From the NCBI GenBank assembly GCA_027533395.1, contig JAPZUF010000008.1, positions 32,474-96,473 on the forward strand: a DNA stretch of 64,000 bases, read 5' to 3'. Both the position numbers and the translations under genes were made by a program. The DNA comes from Cyclobacteriaceae bacterium. GTDB taxonomy: Bacteria; Bacteroidota; Bacteroidia; Cytophagales; Cyclobacteriaceae. How positions within the stretch are numbered: the stretch's first letter is position 1; each line of letters starts with the position of its first letter. Below the pieces are notes generated by a model that saw only the letters and a list, made by a program, of their open reading frames with translations, did not search any database and was not told where the DNA came from. Shown one piece after another: positions 55,000-63,322 of the stretch.

Positions 55000-56469
55000 A
55001 TGAATAAGAAAAGAAAACTAATTGCTTTAATTTCTATTAGTTTATTCTTGCTGATAGGTTTACAAGGCTATTGGTTAGAAAAAGCTTACGAAAAAGCATA
55101 CAGCGATTTAAAGCGCATCTCCAACATTGAATTTAGAAACGTAATCTTTCAATTGCGCGATAGCATTTTGGTCAATACATTCTCAGGTTATTCTGATTCA
55201 TTACTCTCGCAATCTAAGCCAAAAGATATAAAAGGAATTGCTTTTCAATCCAGTCGATTAGATAGTATAAGTATGAGTTCCACACAGTCAAAAATACAAG
55301 TACTCATTTCATCTGATAACAAGAATAAAGATTCCATCTACAAAGCTTTGAAGCCGCTTTCAAAAAAAATACGCAGTAGGTTCAACAGTCCTGATGGCTT
55401 TGTGATTAAAATAACTCCCGACTCCTTGCCAGCTGATAGCATTAAACATTATTTCACGAAAGCCATGTTGAAATCTGGTTTGATAACTCCTATTAAAATT
55501 ACCTCAAAAGCTCCCGAGTTTGAATCGTTTCGGTTTAGTGGCCCACCCTTTCAGGAGCTGATGAATCCTTTACCCGAAGATGACACCTGGTTTCCGCAAA
55601 GTATAGAAACAGAATTTGTGCGGTTGAATCCTTTTCGCATGTATCAGGCAACTTTACCTAACATCGGCAATCTGTTGTTCAAACAAATTGCTGCGCAAAT
55701 TTTTCTTTCTGTCACCTTAACCATTTTAATCGCTTTTGTTTTAATCATCTTATACAAAAATCTGATTGCCCAACAACGCTTGGTCGAGCAAAAAGATGAT
55801 CTCATCAACAACATTACCCACGAATTAAAAACACCTATAGCCACTGTAAGCGTAGCGCTGGAAGCCATTCAAAATTTTGATAAGCATAATACTGAAAAAC
55901 AAAATGAGTATTTAACTATGGCAAGAGCGGAGTTAAACCGCTTAACTTCGCTAACAGAAAAAATTCTATTGGCCAGCTTTTCAGAAAATGAAAATCAAAC
56001 GCTTGTCAAGAAACCACTGCACTTACAAGAAGTGATTCAAACTTGCTGGCATAACTATTCTTTGTTGTTTGCTAAAGAACAAGCCGAGGCAAACATCCAT
56101 CTACCTGAAACACCTATCTATGTTTTAGGTAATCAAGAATTCTTAGTACAAGCTTTATCCAACTTAATTGATAATGCATTGAAGTATAAAAAAGATAAAG
56201 CCATTATCTATGTAAGTTTGCGCTTAGAAAATAAAATGGCCGTTATCTCTATCCAAGACAAAGGCATGGGTATACCACAAGAATACCTCAACAAAATTTT
56301 TGATAAGTTTTTTCGTGTACCTTCTGGCGATGTGCACAACCACAAAGGCTACGGATTAGGATTGAGCTTTGTGAAAAATGTAATCGAGAAACACAAAGGA
56401 AAAATTGAAGTAAAAAGTAATCTGCACGAAGGAAGTGAATTTACCATCACCATTCCGGCCATAGTATAA
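55000..56469 (+). CDS. Membrane sensor histidine kinase
   Basis: A protein of 489 residues. TM1 is at residues 7-25, then a ~200-residue periplasmic sensor region, then TM2 at about 232-252. The HisKA H-box is NNITHELKTPIATVSVALEA (His274), followed by the N-box QALSNLIDNALKYKK, G1 DKGMGIP, F-box FDKFFRVPSG and G2 GYGLGLSFVKNVI. The kinase is intact and has no HAMP domain. Its stop overlaps the start of the cognate regulator (TAATG). It likely senses an envelope signal and controls the divergent GLPGLI/TonB-type genes. Confidence 0.93.
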   Translation: MNKKRKLIALISISLFLLIGLQGYWLEKAYEKAYSDLKRISNIEFRNVIFQLRDSILVNTFSGYSDSLLSQSKPKDIKGIAFQSSRLDSISMSSTQSKIQVLISSDNKNKDSIYKALKPLSKKIRSRFNSPDGFVIKITPDSLPADSIKHYFTKAMLKSGLITPIKITSKAPEFESFRFSGPPFQELMNPLPEDDTWFPQSIETEFVRLNPFRMYQATLPNIGNLLFKQIAAQIFLSVTLTILIAFVLIILYKNLIAQQRLVEQKDDLINNITHELKTPIATVSVALEAIQNFDKHNTEKQNEYLTMARAELNRLTSLTEKILLASFSENENQTLVKKPLHLQEVIQTCWHNYSLLFAKEQAEANIHLPETPIYVLGNQEFLVQALSNLIDNALKYKKDKAIIYVSLRLENKMAVISIQDKGMGIPQEYLNKIFDKFFRVPSGDVHNHKGYGLGLSFVKNVIEKHKGKIEVKSNLHEGSEFTITIPAIV

Positions 56470-57167
56470 TGGAAAACAAGCACATTAAAATATTGTATGT
56501 AGAAGATGAGCCCTTTCTCGGTAAAATCGTAAAGGAAAGTTTAGAGAGTAGAAACTTTTTAGTTTCGATGACTGATACCGGAGCAGATGCTTTATCCCTA
56601 TTTGCTTCAACACAGCCGGACATTTGTATTTTAGATGTGATGCTTCCTAAAAAAGATGGTTTTCAAATCGGGAAAGAAATACGTGCTGTACATCCCACTA
56701 TTCCCATCATTTTTGTTACAGCCAAAAATCAAACACAAGATGTAATCAAAGGTTTTGAAAGCGGTGGCAATGATTACATTCGCAAGCCTTTTAGCATGGA
56801 AGAACTCATCGTTCGAATTGATAACTTGTTGGCTCTCACTAAAACACAAGGCGATGTCTCCCTCAACCCTGTTCTATCTTTAGGAAAATATTCTTTTCAT
56901 ACGCAACGCTATGAATTGAGTATTGATAATCAAATCAAAAAACTATCGCATAAAGAAGCAGCACTCTTGCAATTGTTGGCTGCTAATAAAAATGCAATCA
57001 CCAACAGAAAAGATATTTTGTTAAAACTTTGGGGAGATGATTCTTTCTTCAACTCGCGTAACTTAGATGTGTACATTACCAAACTAAGAGAATACCTGAA
57101 GGAAGATGATCGCATACAAATCATCACCATCAAAGGAATAGGATACAATTTTACCATTTCAGGGTAA
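56469..57167 (+). CDS. OmpR-type response regulator
   Basis: A protein of 232 residues. The receiver has the acidic pocket YVEDEP, phospho-acceptor Asp56 (CILDVMLPKKDG), VTAKNQ and YIRKPF with the conserved lysine. The winged-helix output domain (KKLSHKEAALLQLLAANKN, SRNLDVYITKLREYL, IITIKGIGYNF) is of OmpR/PhoB type. It overlaps the sensor gene by 1 bp. The phased AGGTTAA repeats upstream of the sensor gene are candidate binding sites, implying autoregulation. Confidence 0.93.
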   Translation: MENKHIKILYVEDEPFLGKIVKESLESRNFLVSMTDTGADALSLFASTQPDICILDVMLPKKDGFQIGKEIRAVHPTIPIIFVTAKNQTQDVIKGFESGGNDYIRKPFSMEELIVRIDNLLALTKTQGDVSLNPVLSLGKYSFHTQRYELSIDNQIKKLSHKEAALLQLLAANKNAITNRKDILLKLWGDDSFFNSRNLDVYITKLREYLKEDDRIQIITIKGIGYNFTISG

Positions 57168-57174
57168 CGCTGCT

Positions 57175-57182
57175 TATATTTG
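57175..57182 (+). promoter_or_regulatory. -7 promoter box for the biotin operon
   Basis: TATATTTG at 57175-57182 fits TAnnTTTG and ends 17 bp before the bioF ATG. No good -33 TTG is seen at the expected distance, and no BirA-type operator was recognised. Confidence 0.5.
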
Positions 57183-57199
57183 CCACAAACCCTAACTGT

Positions 57200-58330
57200 A
57201 TGGCAGGTAAGCGCTGGCAAGTTGAATTATCGAAGAGAAAAGCCAACCAATCTTATCGCACGCTAGGAAATTTTAATCCTGAGTTAATTGATTTTTCCAG
57301 CAATGATTACCTGGGCTTGAGCAAAAGCATCGAACTAAAAAAAAGAATAGAAGCAGAAGTACAAAAACTACGGACTGGTAATGTTAATGGCGCCATTGGT
57401 TCTCGCTTATTAACAGGCAATTATCCCCTACTCGAAGAAAGTGAACATTACTTGGCCCAATATTTCAACAGCGAAAGCGGATTAATCTTTCAATCGGGCT
57501 ACATGGCTAACTTGGCTGTATTAAGTGCTTTACCCGGTAGAGGCGACACGGTATTGTATGATGAACAAGCGCACGCTTGCATGAAAGATGGCATCAGACT
57601 TAGTGCAGCAACACGATTTCCATTTTTGCATAATGACTTAAACGACCTGGAAAAAAAGTTAAGCAAAGCAAAAGGCAACATCTTTGTTGTAGTAGAATCG
57701 GTTTACTCGATGGACGGAGATGTTTGTCCGCTTGCAGAGTTAGTACGTTTATGCGCACCCTACGATGCCGCTATAATTGTGGATGAAGCCCACAGCACCG
57801 GATTGTTTGGCCCTGGTGGCAGAGGACTAGTAAATCATTTAAACTTACAAGATAAAATTACTGCCTGCGTGTACACCTTCGGTAAAGCTATGGGTGTGCA
57901 TGGTGCTTTTGTTGCTTGCCATGAACAGGTGAAAAACTATCTTATCAATTTCTCTCGCCCTTTTATTTATACCACAGCACCCGATGCCCACACGCCCATT
58001 GGTATGACTGAATCTGTTAAACTTATTGTAGAAAATCCGCAGTGGGAAGAAACACTTAATCACAACATTCAATACTATCGGAAGAGATTAAATAAAAACG
58101 ATGCATTACCGACCTACAGTGCCATTCAATCTTTTCTAACACCCGGCAATGCACAAGCACGACAAGCTGCTCAAACCTTAACAGAGGCTGGCTTTGATAT
58201 ACGCCCTATTTTGGCACCTACGGTTAAAGAAGGCACAGAACGTTTACGCATTATACTGCACCGTTATAACACCACGCAAGAAATTGATACGTTGACTGAA
58301 CTATTATTAAGTTTAAAAATTACAGCATAA
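57200..58330 (+). CDS. bioF: 8-amino-7-oxononanoate synthase
   Basis: A protein of 376 residues, an α-oxoamine synthase: IDFSSNDYLGLSKS, GSRLLTGNYPLLEESE, SVYSMDGDVCPLAELV, VDEAHSTGLFGPGG and the PLP-lysine motif TFGKAMGVHGAF. It joins pimeloyl thioester and alanine to give KAPA. Placement directly before bioD and bioA makes BioF far more likely than the related Kbl or serine palmitoyltransferase. Confidence 0.93.
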   Translation: MAGKRWQVELSKRKANQSYRTLGNFNPELIDFSSNDYLGLSKSIELKKRIEAEVQKLRTGNVNGAIGSRLLTGNYPLLEESEHYLAQYFNSESGLIFQSGYMANLAVLSALPGRGDTVLYDEQAHACMKDGIRLSAATRFPFLHNDLNDLEKKLSKAKGNIFVVVESVYSMDGDVCPLAELVRLCAPYDAAIIVDEAHSTGLFGPGGRGLVNHLNLQDKITACVYTFGKAMGVHGAFVACHEQVKNYLINFSRPFIYTTAPDAHTPIGMTESVKLIVENPQWEETLNHNIQYYRKRLNKNDALPTYSAIQSFLTPGNAQARQAAQTLTEAGFDIRPILAPTVKEGTERLRIILHRYNTTQEIDTLTELLLSLKITA

Positions 58331-58366
58331 GACAAACTAACACTTTCCAACAACAGCTTTCCCCCT

Positions 58367-58981
58367 ATGCAAAAAATATTCATCACCGGCATTGATACGG
58401 ACTCTGGTAAAACCTTGGCTGCCGCTATTGTATGTGAAGCCTTGCATGCCGACTATTGGAAACCCATACAAAGCGGAACTCCGAGAGATACAGATACTGT
58501 AAAGGCATTGGTATCGAATAGCAAAAGTGTTTTTCATCCGGAGCATTATCTGCTTCAAACGCCTGCCTCGCCTCACATGGCTGCGCGTTTAGAAAACAGA
58601 ACCTTGCAACTTAGCGACATTCAACTTCCGGCTACTCAAAATCATTTAATCATAGAAGGCGCTGGTGGTTGTTTAGTACCCGTTAACCAACAAGAGTTTG
58701 TTATCGATATAGCTGTGCAGTTTACTTTGCCTGTTGTACTGGTGGCCGATTTATATTTAGGCAGCATTAACCACACCTTGATTACAGCCAATCTGCTGAA
58801 ACAAAAAAACATACCTGTAAAAGGTATCATCTTTAATGGCGAACCTAACCCTGATAGCGAATCTATTATCTTGCATCACACCGGATATAAAAAATTGTTA
58901 CACATCGTAAAAGAAAAAACAATCGATAAAAGCATAGTGCTAAAATATGCTGCTATGGTTAAAGAAACGTTACATGACTGA
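58367..58981 (+). CDS. bioD: Dethiobiotin synthetase
   Basis: A protein of 204 residues. The P-loop is FITGIDTDSGKTLAAA, followed by DYWKPIQSGTPRDTDT (substrate lysine region), SPHMAARLE and IIEGAGGCLVPVN. It carboxylates and closes DAPA to dethiobiotin with ATP. It follows bioF by 36 bp and overlaps bioA by 8 bp. Confidence 0.93.
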   Translation: MQKIFITGIDTDSGKTLAAAIVCEALHADYWKPIQSGTPRDTDTVKALVSNSKSVFHPEHYLLQTPASPHMAARLENRTLQLSDIQLPATQNHLIIEGAGGCLVPVNQQEFVIDIAVQFTLPVVLVADLYLGSINHTLITANLLKQKNIPVKGIIFNGEPNPDSESIILHHTGYKKLLHIVKEKTIDKSIVLKYAAMVKETLHD

Positions 58982-60275
58982 ATTACAACAACTAGATAAA
59001 GCGTTAGTGTGGCATCCCTTTACGCCACAAGAAGGCGAGTTGCCCGATAACATTATAGCCGAACGTGGTGAAGGCACATGCTTCATTACACCGGATGGAA
59101 GAAAAATTATTGATGCCATTGCTTCGTGGTGGGTAAACTTACATGGGCATGCGCATCCTGTAATCGCAGATGCTATTGCTGCACAAGCCAAAAAGTTAGA
59201 GCATGTTATGTTCGCAGGTTTTACCCACGAGCCTGCTGTAACGCTTGCACAAAACTTACTCAGTCAGGTAGATGCGAGCTTTACAAAAGTATTTTATTCC
59301 GACAATGGCAGCACGGCTAACGAAGTAGCGCTTAAACTTGCCATGCAGTATTGGTATAACCAAGGCATCAGCAAACCCATTATTGTTGCCCTCGATGGCG
59401 CTTACCATGGTGATACTTTTGGTGCTATGGCGGTAGGTGAGCGAAGCATCTTCACGCATCCTTTTACGCCTTACTTATTCGAAGTAAAGTTTTTAGATTT
59501 TCCTAATGGGTACAATGATGCTGCAGTTGTCCAACAGTTTAAAGAATTATCTGAGCAGCAAAGCGTGGGTGCTTTCATCTTCGAGCCGCTGATACAAGGC
59601 GCATCGGGCATGCGCATGTACCAACCAGAAACTTTACAAGCCTTGCTTGAAGTTGCTAAACAAAATAGCATCATTACCATTGCTGATGAAGTGTTCACCG
59701 GCTTTTACCGAACAGGAAAGTTTTTAGCTACACATCACATCCCTCATCTTCCTGATATCATTGCTTTATCTAAAGGGATTACAGGCGGTGCATTGCCATT
59801 AGGTGCAACTTTAGTCAACCAGAAAATTTACCAAGCCTTTGTATCGGCTGATTTTTCTAAAGCTTTTTTGCATGGGCATTCGTACACGGCCAATCCGCTG
59901 GCTTGTGCGGCTGCTAATGCAAGCTTTCAGTTACTCTTGCAAGCTGATTGCCAGCAACGCATCCGAAGTATTGCGCAACGTCATCAGCAGTTCATCGAAA
60001 AAATAAAGAAGCATGTTGCTTTGAGCGATTGCCGTGCGTTAGGTACTATCTGTGCTTTCGAAATTAAAACACAAACTGAGAGTGGATATACCAACAAACT
60101 GCGCGATAAAATCTTGCACTATTTCTTAAGTAAAAACATTTTACTTAGGCCTCTCGGTAATATCTTTTATTTGGTGCCTCCTTATTGCATTACCAACGAG
60201 GAGCTGGATTATATCTATGCTGAGATAGAGAATTTTCTTGATCAGCTGTTCGTAAGAGACGTAAGTAGCAAGTAG
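58974..60275 (+). CDS. bioA: Adenosylmethionine-8-amino-7-oxononanoate aminotransferase
   Basis: A protein of 433 residues from the ATG at 58974, chosen because MTELQQLDKALVWHPFTP is the family N-terminus and overlaps bioD by only 8 bp. Motifs: YSDNGSTANEVALKLA, DGAYHGDTFGAMAVG, ADEVFTGFYRTG and the PLP lysine in ALSKGITGGALPLG. It transfers the amino group from SAM to KAPA, giving DAPA. The last few codons (VRDVSSK and stop) are supplied by an intergenic repeat, so the native C-terminus may have been altered. No bioB, bioC or bioH is in the window. Confidence 0.94.
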   Translation: MTELQQLDKALVWHPFTPQEGELPDNIIAERGEGTCFITPDGRKIIDAIASWWVNLHGHAHPVIADAIAAQAKKLEHVMFAGFTHEPAVTLAQNLLSQVDASFTKVFYSDNGSTANEVALKLAMQYWYNQGISKPIIVALDGAYHGDTFGAMAVGERSIFTHPFTPYLFEVKFLDFPNGYNDAAVVQQFKELSEQQSVGAFIFEPLIQGASGMRMYQPETLQALLEVAKQNSIITIADEVFTGFYRTGKFLATHHIPHLPDIIALSKGITGGALPLGATLVNQKIYQAFVSADFSKAFLHGHSYTANPLACAAANASFQLLLQADCQQRIRSIAQRHQQFIEKIKKHVALSDCRALGTICAFEIKTQTESGYTNKLRDKILHYFLSKNILLRPLGNIFYLVPPYCITNEELDYIYAEIENFLDQLFVRDVSSK

Positions 60276-60332
60276 TAAGTAGTAAGATGTTTTTAGATGT
60301 AAGACGTAAGTAGCAAGTAGCAAGATGTTTTT
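60257..60332 (+). repeat. Short direct repeats at and after the bioA stop codon
   Basis: AGACGTAAGTAGCAAGTAG occurs exactly at 60257-60275 and 60302-60320, each followed by AAGATGTTTTT (60284-60294 and 60322-60332). GTAAGTAG-type subrepeats are visible between them. The first copy contains the bioA stop codon. Confidence 0.8.
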
Positions 60333-60407
60333 CTACTCAGAGTAACCCGTAGGGGGTTTTAAATTCAAGATTTCAAATTTTGAATATTGGATTTCGATTA
60401 GAGGTTC

Positions 60408-60488
60408 GCGGCAGGGATGGTAGGGGCTTGGTGTGTAACGTAGTGGAGCACCGAAGCGAAGCGGAGCCCCGAACAGCCCGGCTGCCGC
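60408..60488. other. GC-rich foldable intergenic element
   Basis: An outer stem GCGGCAG (60408-60414) / CTGCCGC (60482-60488) encloses an inner stem GGGGCT (60423-60428) / AGCCCC (60465-60470) and a CGAAGCGAAGCGG stretch. GC content is far above the surroundings. It could be a structured RNA or a dispersed repeat; the strand is not decided. Confidence 0.5.
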
Positions 60489-60524
60489 CCATATAGTATA
60501 GTTGTTCGTTTTTGGTTTTTCCTA

Positions 60525-60558
60525 CTCAGAGTCACCCGCAGGGGACTCTGAGCTTTTT
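60525..60558 (+). terminator. Strong intrinsic terminator, probably of the bio operon
   Basis: CTCAGAGTC (60525-60533) pairs with GACTCTGAG (60544-60552), extended by CCC/GGG around a tight loop, followed by CTTTTTAT. It lies about 250 bp after bioA. The left arm is partly repeated at 60335-60350. Confidence 0.75.
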
Positions 60559-60619
60559 ATCTTTCACGCCCAGTTATATGGTATTACCTTACATCAACTT
60601 ATTGGTATACTAACATTGT

Positions 60620-60648
60620 CACACGCGGAACGCGTGCGCCAGCTTAGG
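60620..60648. repeat. 29-bp dispersed repeat, copy 1 (second copy 60953-60981)
   Basis: Both copies read CACACGCGGAACGCG-[T/C]-GCGCCAGCTTAGG with one mismatch in 29. Each contains the small dyad CGCGGAACGCG. They lie in the same orientation 333 bp apart and bracket the pseudoknot-capable element. Confidence 0.8.
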
Positions 60649-60695
60649 TGTTTCTTTTTATTGATTAATTAGTTTTTACCTGACTATTTGGTTCT

Positions 60696-60786
60696 GTACT
60701 TTTTGCCTTGATGCAAAAAGTACCAAAAACATCAAGGCCCAAAAATGCTTCCCCGCACTTGCCAACGTACGCCCCGCTTTTGGGCC
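60696..60786 (+). other. Foldable intergenic element with possible pseudoknot
   Basis: A perfect 11-bp stem GTACTTTTTGC (60696-60706) / GCAAAAAGTAC (60713-60723) has the loop CTTGAT. The loop side CCTTGAT is fully complementary to ATCAAGG at 60731-60737, which would form an H-type pseudoknot. GGCCCAAAA (60736-60744) pairs with TTTTGGGCC (60778-60786), overlapping the pseudoknot strand by 2 nt. No open frame explains it. Confidence 0.55.
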
Positions 60787-61035
60787 GACCAACGCGCAAG
60801 TATTATAGTTGAGGGTTATTAGTAGTATCCATAGCGCTTACTTGGATTTTGTTATCTGAAAGCAATAATTTTGTAAAATAAGATTGGTGTAAACTAAAAC
60901 TGTCTCGAGTTTTAAACTCAGAACAGCCAAAAAATTTTAAATTTATAATTAGCACACGCGGAACGCGCGCGCCAGCTTAGGAACAACTCATACCTAACCT
61001 TACAAACTAGATGGACTGATCTTAGAAACTAATCT

Positions 61036-61893
61036 TTATCGTTGTAAAGTTTTTTTGTTTTTTCGATAAGCGAGTGGTGTTTGCTTGAGTTCTTTTTTGA
61101 AAAGTCGAATGAAGGAACTCTCATCTGTAAATCCTACTTGTGCTGCTATTAATGAAACTGACAGCTTTGTTTTGGTAAGCTGCTTGCATACTTCTTTTAA
61201 GCGAAGTCGGGTGAAGTATTGTTGGGGTGTGCGTTCGTACACCTCTTTGAACAAGCGCTGAAAGTGATAGGGCGATAGGTTGGCTTTGTCTGCTAATTCT
61301 GCTAGTGTTAGGTTTCGTTTTACATTCGCTTTCATGAACTTAATTGCCAACTTTAATCTGTTGTTTAAATCTGTTTTCGTTATTTCTTTTTGAGCTTTAA
61401 CTCTGTTGGCTGGCTTGTATTGTTCTAATTGATACCAGGGTGTTGTAGGGCGGTTGGCAGGATAACCATGTTGTTGGCGATAGGCTTTTCGCTCTTGTGT
61501 GAAATCCCACCAGTTGGCGCGCTTGTTGGCATGTGTGGCATAGTGGATACATAATCGAATCTGGTCTTCGACACAGGGATCAATCCATGCACCGAGTTGG
61601 CGCTCGAGTTGGTGAACCAATTTTGCAGGGTCTTTTCCTTGTAGTTCTTCAATTGCATAGAAACCCAAAGAGATAAGATCTTGCGCGAAGCGAATGCCGA
61701 TAGAAGGAATGGTTTGAAACTCGGACATGGCCCTGAGTTCCATCGCCCGAATTTTAGAAATGCCTAGTAGCCTTTGAAGTTGTTCGATGCTGTGATGATG
61801 GATTTCACTCTGTTTGATTTTGTTGGCTCGTAACTTTTTTTTCTCAGCCAATAAAATGTCGAGGCGATTTTGTGTGTCATTCATCTTCTGCAA
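61036..61893 (-). CDS. AraC-type regulator with N-terminal Cdd1-like helix-hairpin-helix domain
   Basis: A protein of 285 residues. Residues ~59-125 (FQTIPSIGIRFAQDLISLGFYAIEELQGKDPAKL, then DPCVEDQIRLCIHYAT) match the pathogenicity-locus Cdd1 domain, a helix-hairpin-helix unit with conserved Cys. WWDFTQERKAYRQQHGYP follows. Residues ~185-280 are the double HTH of AraC regulators (LTLAELADKANLSPYHFQRLFKEVYERTPQQYFTRLRL; LIAAQVGFTDESSFIRLFKKELKQTPLAYR). It is translated after the VOC gene with a 17-bp overlap. The pairing suggests DNA binding at both ends. Confidence 0.85.
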   Translation of the reverse strand: MQKMNDTQNRLDILLAEKKKLRANKIKQSEIHHHSIEQLQRLLGISKIRAMELRAMSEFQTIPSIGIRFAQDLISLGFYAIEELQGKDPAKLVHQLERQLGAWIDPCVEDQIRLCIHYATHANKRANWWDFTQERKAYRQQHGYPANRPTTPWYQLEQYKPANRVKAQKEITKTDLNNRLKLAIKFMKANVKRNLTLAELADKANLSPYHFQRLFKEVYERTPQQYFTRLRLKEVCKQLTKTKLSVSLIAAQVGFTDESSFIRLFKKELKQTPLAYRKNKKTLQR

Positions 61894-62335
61894 AAGTTAG
61901 CATATAATTGTTGTTATCCTGAATGGAAAATTCGGTGGCGCCATAAAAAGTTTTTTCGAGGCCGTGCAAAACGATAACCTTGCTCTTTATCTTTTCGAAT
62001 AATGCGCGGATGTTTTTCACTTTTATGTAGAGCAGTAAAGAGCCGCCTTTGTTTCTGCTTACCATGGGCAAGGTGTTTTCGATGCTGGCGAAGGTTTGAA
62101 ACATAAAGGTTACGGCTCCGCACGCCATCATGGCAAAGAGGGGGTTCTTCTCGTCTGGTACTGTAGTGATTACTTTGAAGCCAAGTACTTCGTAAAAGGC
62201 TATAGTTGCTTGCATATCTTCTACAAAAATGTTGGGTGATACTGTTTCCATAGTGTTCATGTTATTGGTGGTAAGATTTTGTGCCATAGTTGTGTAGCCA
62301 AGCAAGAACATGGCAAGGGTTAAGCGTGTACGCAT
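61877..62335 (-). CDS. VOC family (glyoxalase/bleomycin-resistance fold) protein with signal peptide
   Basis: A protein of 152 residues. MRTRLTLAMFLLGYTTMAQ looks like a signal peptide; the VOC domain begins at VSPNIFVEDMQATIAFYEVLGFKV, continues through GGSLLLYIKVKNIRALFEKIK and ends EFSIQDNNNYMLTFAEDE. Metal-binding residues cannot be confidently assigned. If the true start is the later MNTMETVSP (about 26 codons in), the protein is a cytoplasmic VOC enzyme. It overlaps the AraC-type regulator gene by 17 bp. Confidence 0.8.
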   Translation of the reverse strand: MRTRLTLAMFLLGYTTMAQNLTTNNMNTMETVSPNIFVEDMQATIAFYEVLGFKVITTVPDEKNPLFAMMACGAVTFMFQTFASIENTLPMVSRNKGGSLLLYIKVKNIRALFEKIKSKVIVLHGLEKTFYGATEFSIQDNNNYMLTFAEDE

Positions 62336-62459
62336 GTTGTTTTTAACAAAAGTAAAGGGAAGCTGCTGTGGAAAATGTGCGAATCTTGCGAATGTGTAGC
62401 GTCTGAGTGAATGATTTTAGTCTAAAGTTTTTTTAACGGAGGGAGCCTCATCCCTAAAT

Positions 62460-62480
62460 CCCTTCTCCAAAGGAGAAGGG
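62460..62480. repeat. REP-like hairpin in the 62336-62620 intergenic gap
   Basis: CCCTTCTCC-AAA-GGAGAAGGG is a perfect 9-bp stem with a 3-nt loop, preceded by CATCCCTAAATCC. A partial second copy, CATCCCTTCTC, is found near 62541, next to a GCCTTCGGCTTGGCAGGC dyad near 62522. No gene is seen in this 285-bp gap. Confidence 0.7.
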
Positions 62481-62620
62481 ACTTTGATGCTTTCTTTTTA
62501 CGAGAGAACTTCATCTCCATGCCTTCGGCTTGGCAGGCTACATCCCTTCTCATAAGTTTTGGTTGCGTTAATAAAACCGCGAACTACATAAACCAATTGC
62601 GATTATTCCTGTTCCTTTAG

Positions 62621-63262
62621 ATGATGAAATCCTTTTTACGCTTTTATCCATTCTTTCCTTTTGTTGGGCTGTGTTTTTTTGTGGTACTATTCGTGTTGGC
62701 TGCTCTTGACTTTCCTGGGGGCTCTTTTAATTATCCAGACGCAAGTGGTTATAGTTTCTTCAACAACTTTCTTTGCGATGTGATGGAACCAGTTACCAAA
62801 GGAGGTTTACCTAACCCGGCCCGAAGTCTTGCCGTTTTTTCGCATCTGGTATTAAGCGCTACTATGGTGATGTTTTTTTATATGTTGCCAGAAATTGTTG
62901 AGAAGCGAAACTGGCGATTTTACACCACTAGGTATGTTGGTGTATTAACCATGACTGTTTTCGCTTTCATGTATACGCCATATCATGATGATATCGTGAC
63001 AATAACGGGTGTATTGGGTAGTATTGCGCTCGTTCCTTTTTTTATTGAATTAAGGGCCTACCCTAACAATGGCTTGAAACGATTTGCTTATTTATGTTTT
63101 GCGATGAGTTTGGTTGTGTTCTTTATTTTCGAAACTAAAGTTGGTTTTTATTATTTGCCTTTCCTTCAAAAAATTGCCTTCCTTATCGATGCCACCTGGG
63201 TGCTGTGGGTTGGTATAGTTGTCTATCAGAAAAATCGTGTTGTGTATTCTTACCATCCTTAA
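62621..63262 (+). CDS. Multi-spanning membrane protein, DUF998-like
   Basis: A protein of 213 residues with six hydrophobic segments: the first at FFPFVGLCFFVVLFVLAAL, then a polar loop FNYPDASGYSFFNNFLCDVMEPVT, and further helices through VVFFIFETKVGF to the C-terminus. The topology and the FLCD-type loop resemble DUF998 membrane proteins, but the match is from memory only. It stands alone, with repeats on both sides. Confidence 0.6.
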   Translation: MMKSFLRFYPFFPFVGLCFFVVLFVLAALDFPGGSFNYPDASGYSFFNNFLCDVMEPVTKGGLPNPARSLAVFSHLVLSATMVMFFYMLPEIVEKRNWRFYTTRYVGVLTMTVFAFMYTPYHDDIVTITGVLGSIALVPFFIELRAYPNNGLKRFAYLCFAMSLVVFFIFETKVGFYYLPFLQKIAFLIDATWVLWVGIVVYQKNRVVYSYHP

Positions 63263-63322
63263 AGCTTATTGCGCCCTGTTAGGTATTCTCGTTAGACAGC
63301 GACCCTCTGCTGGCCAAGGCTT

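Larger units (their letters stand above)
60276..61035. other. Gene-free 760-bp stretch made of several repeat elements
   Basis: I see no convincing gene here. In order it holds short direct repeats, a degenerate copy of a terminator arm (60333-60360), a GC-rich foldable block (60408-60488), a strong terminator (60525-60558), two copies of a 29-bp element (60620-60648 and 60953-60981), and a hairpin/pseudoknot-capable element (60696-60786). Confidence 0.75.
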
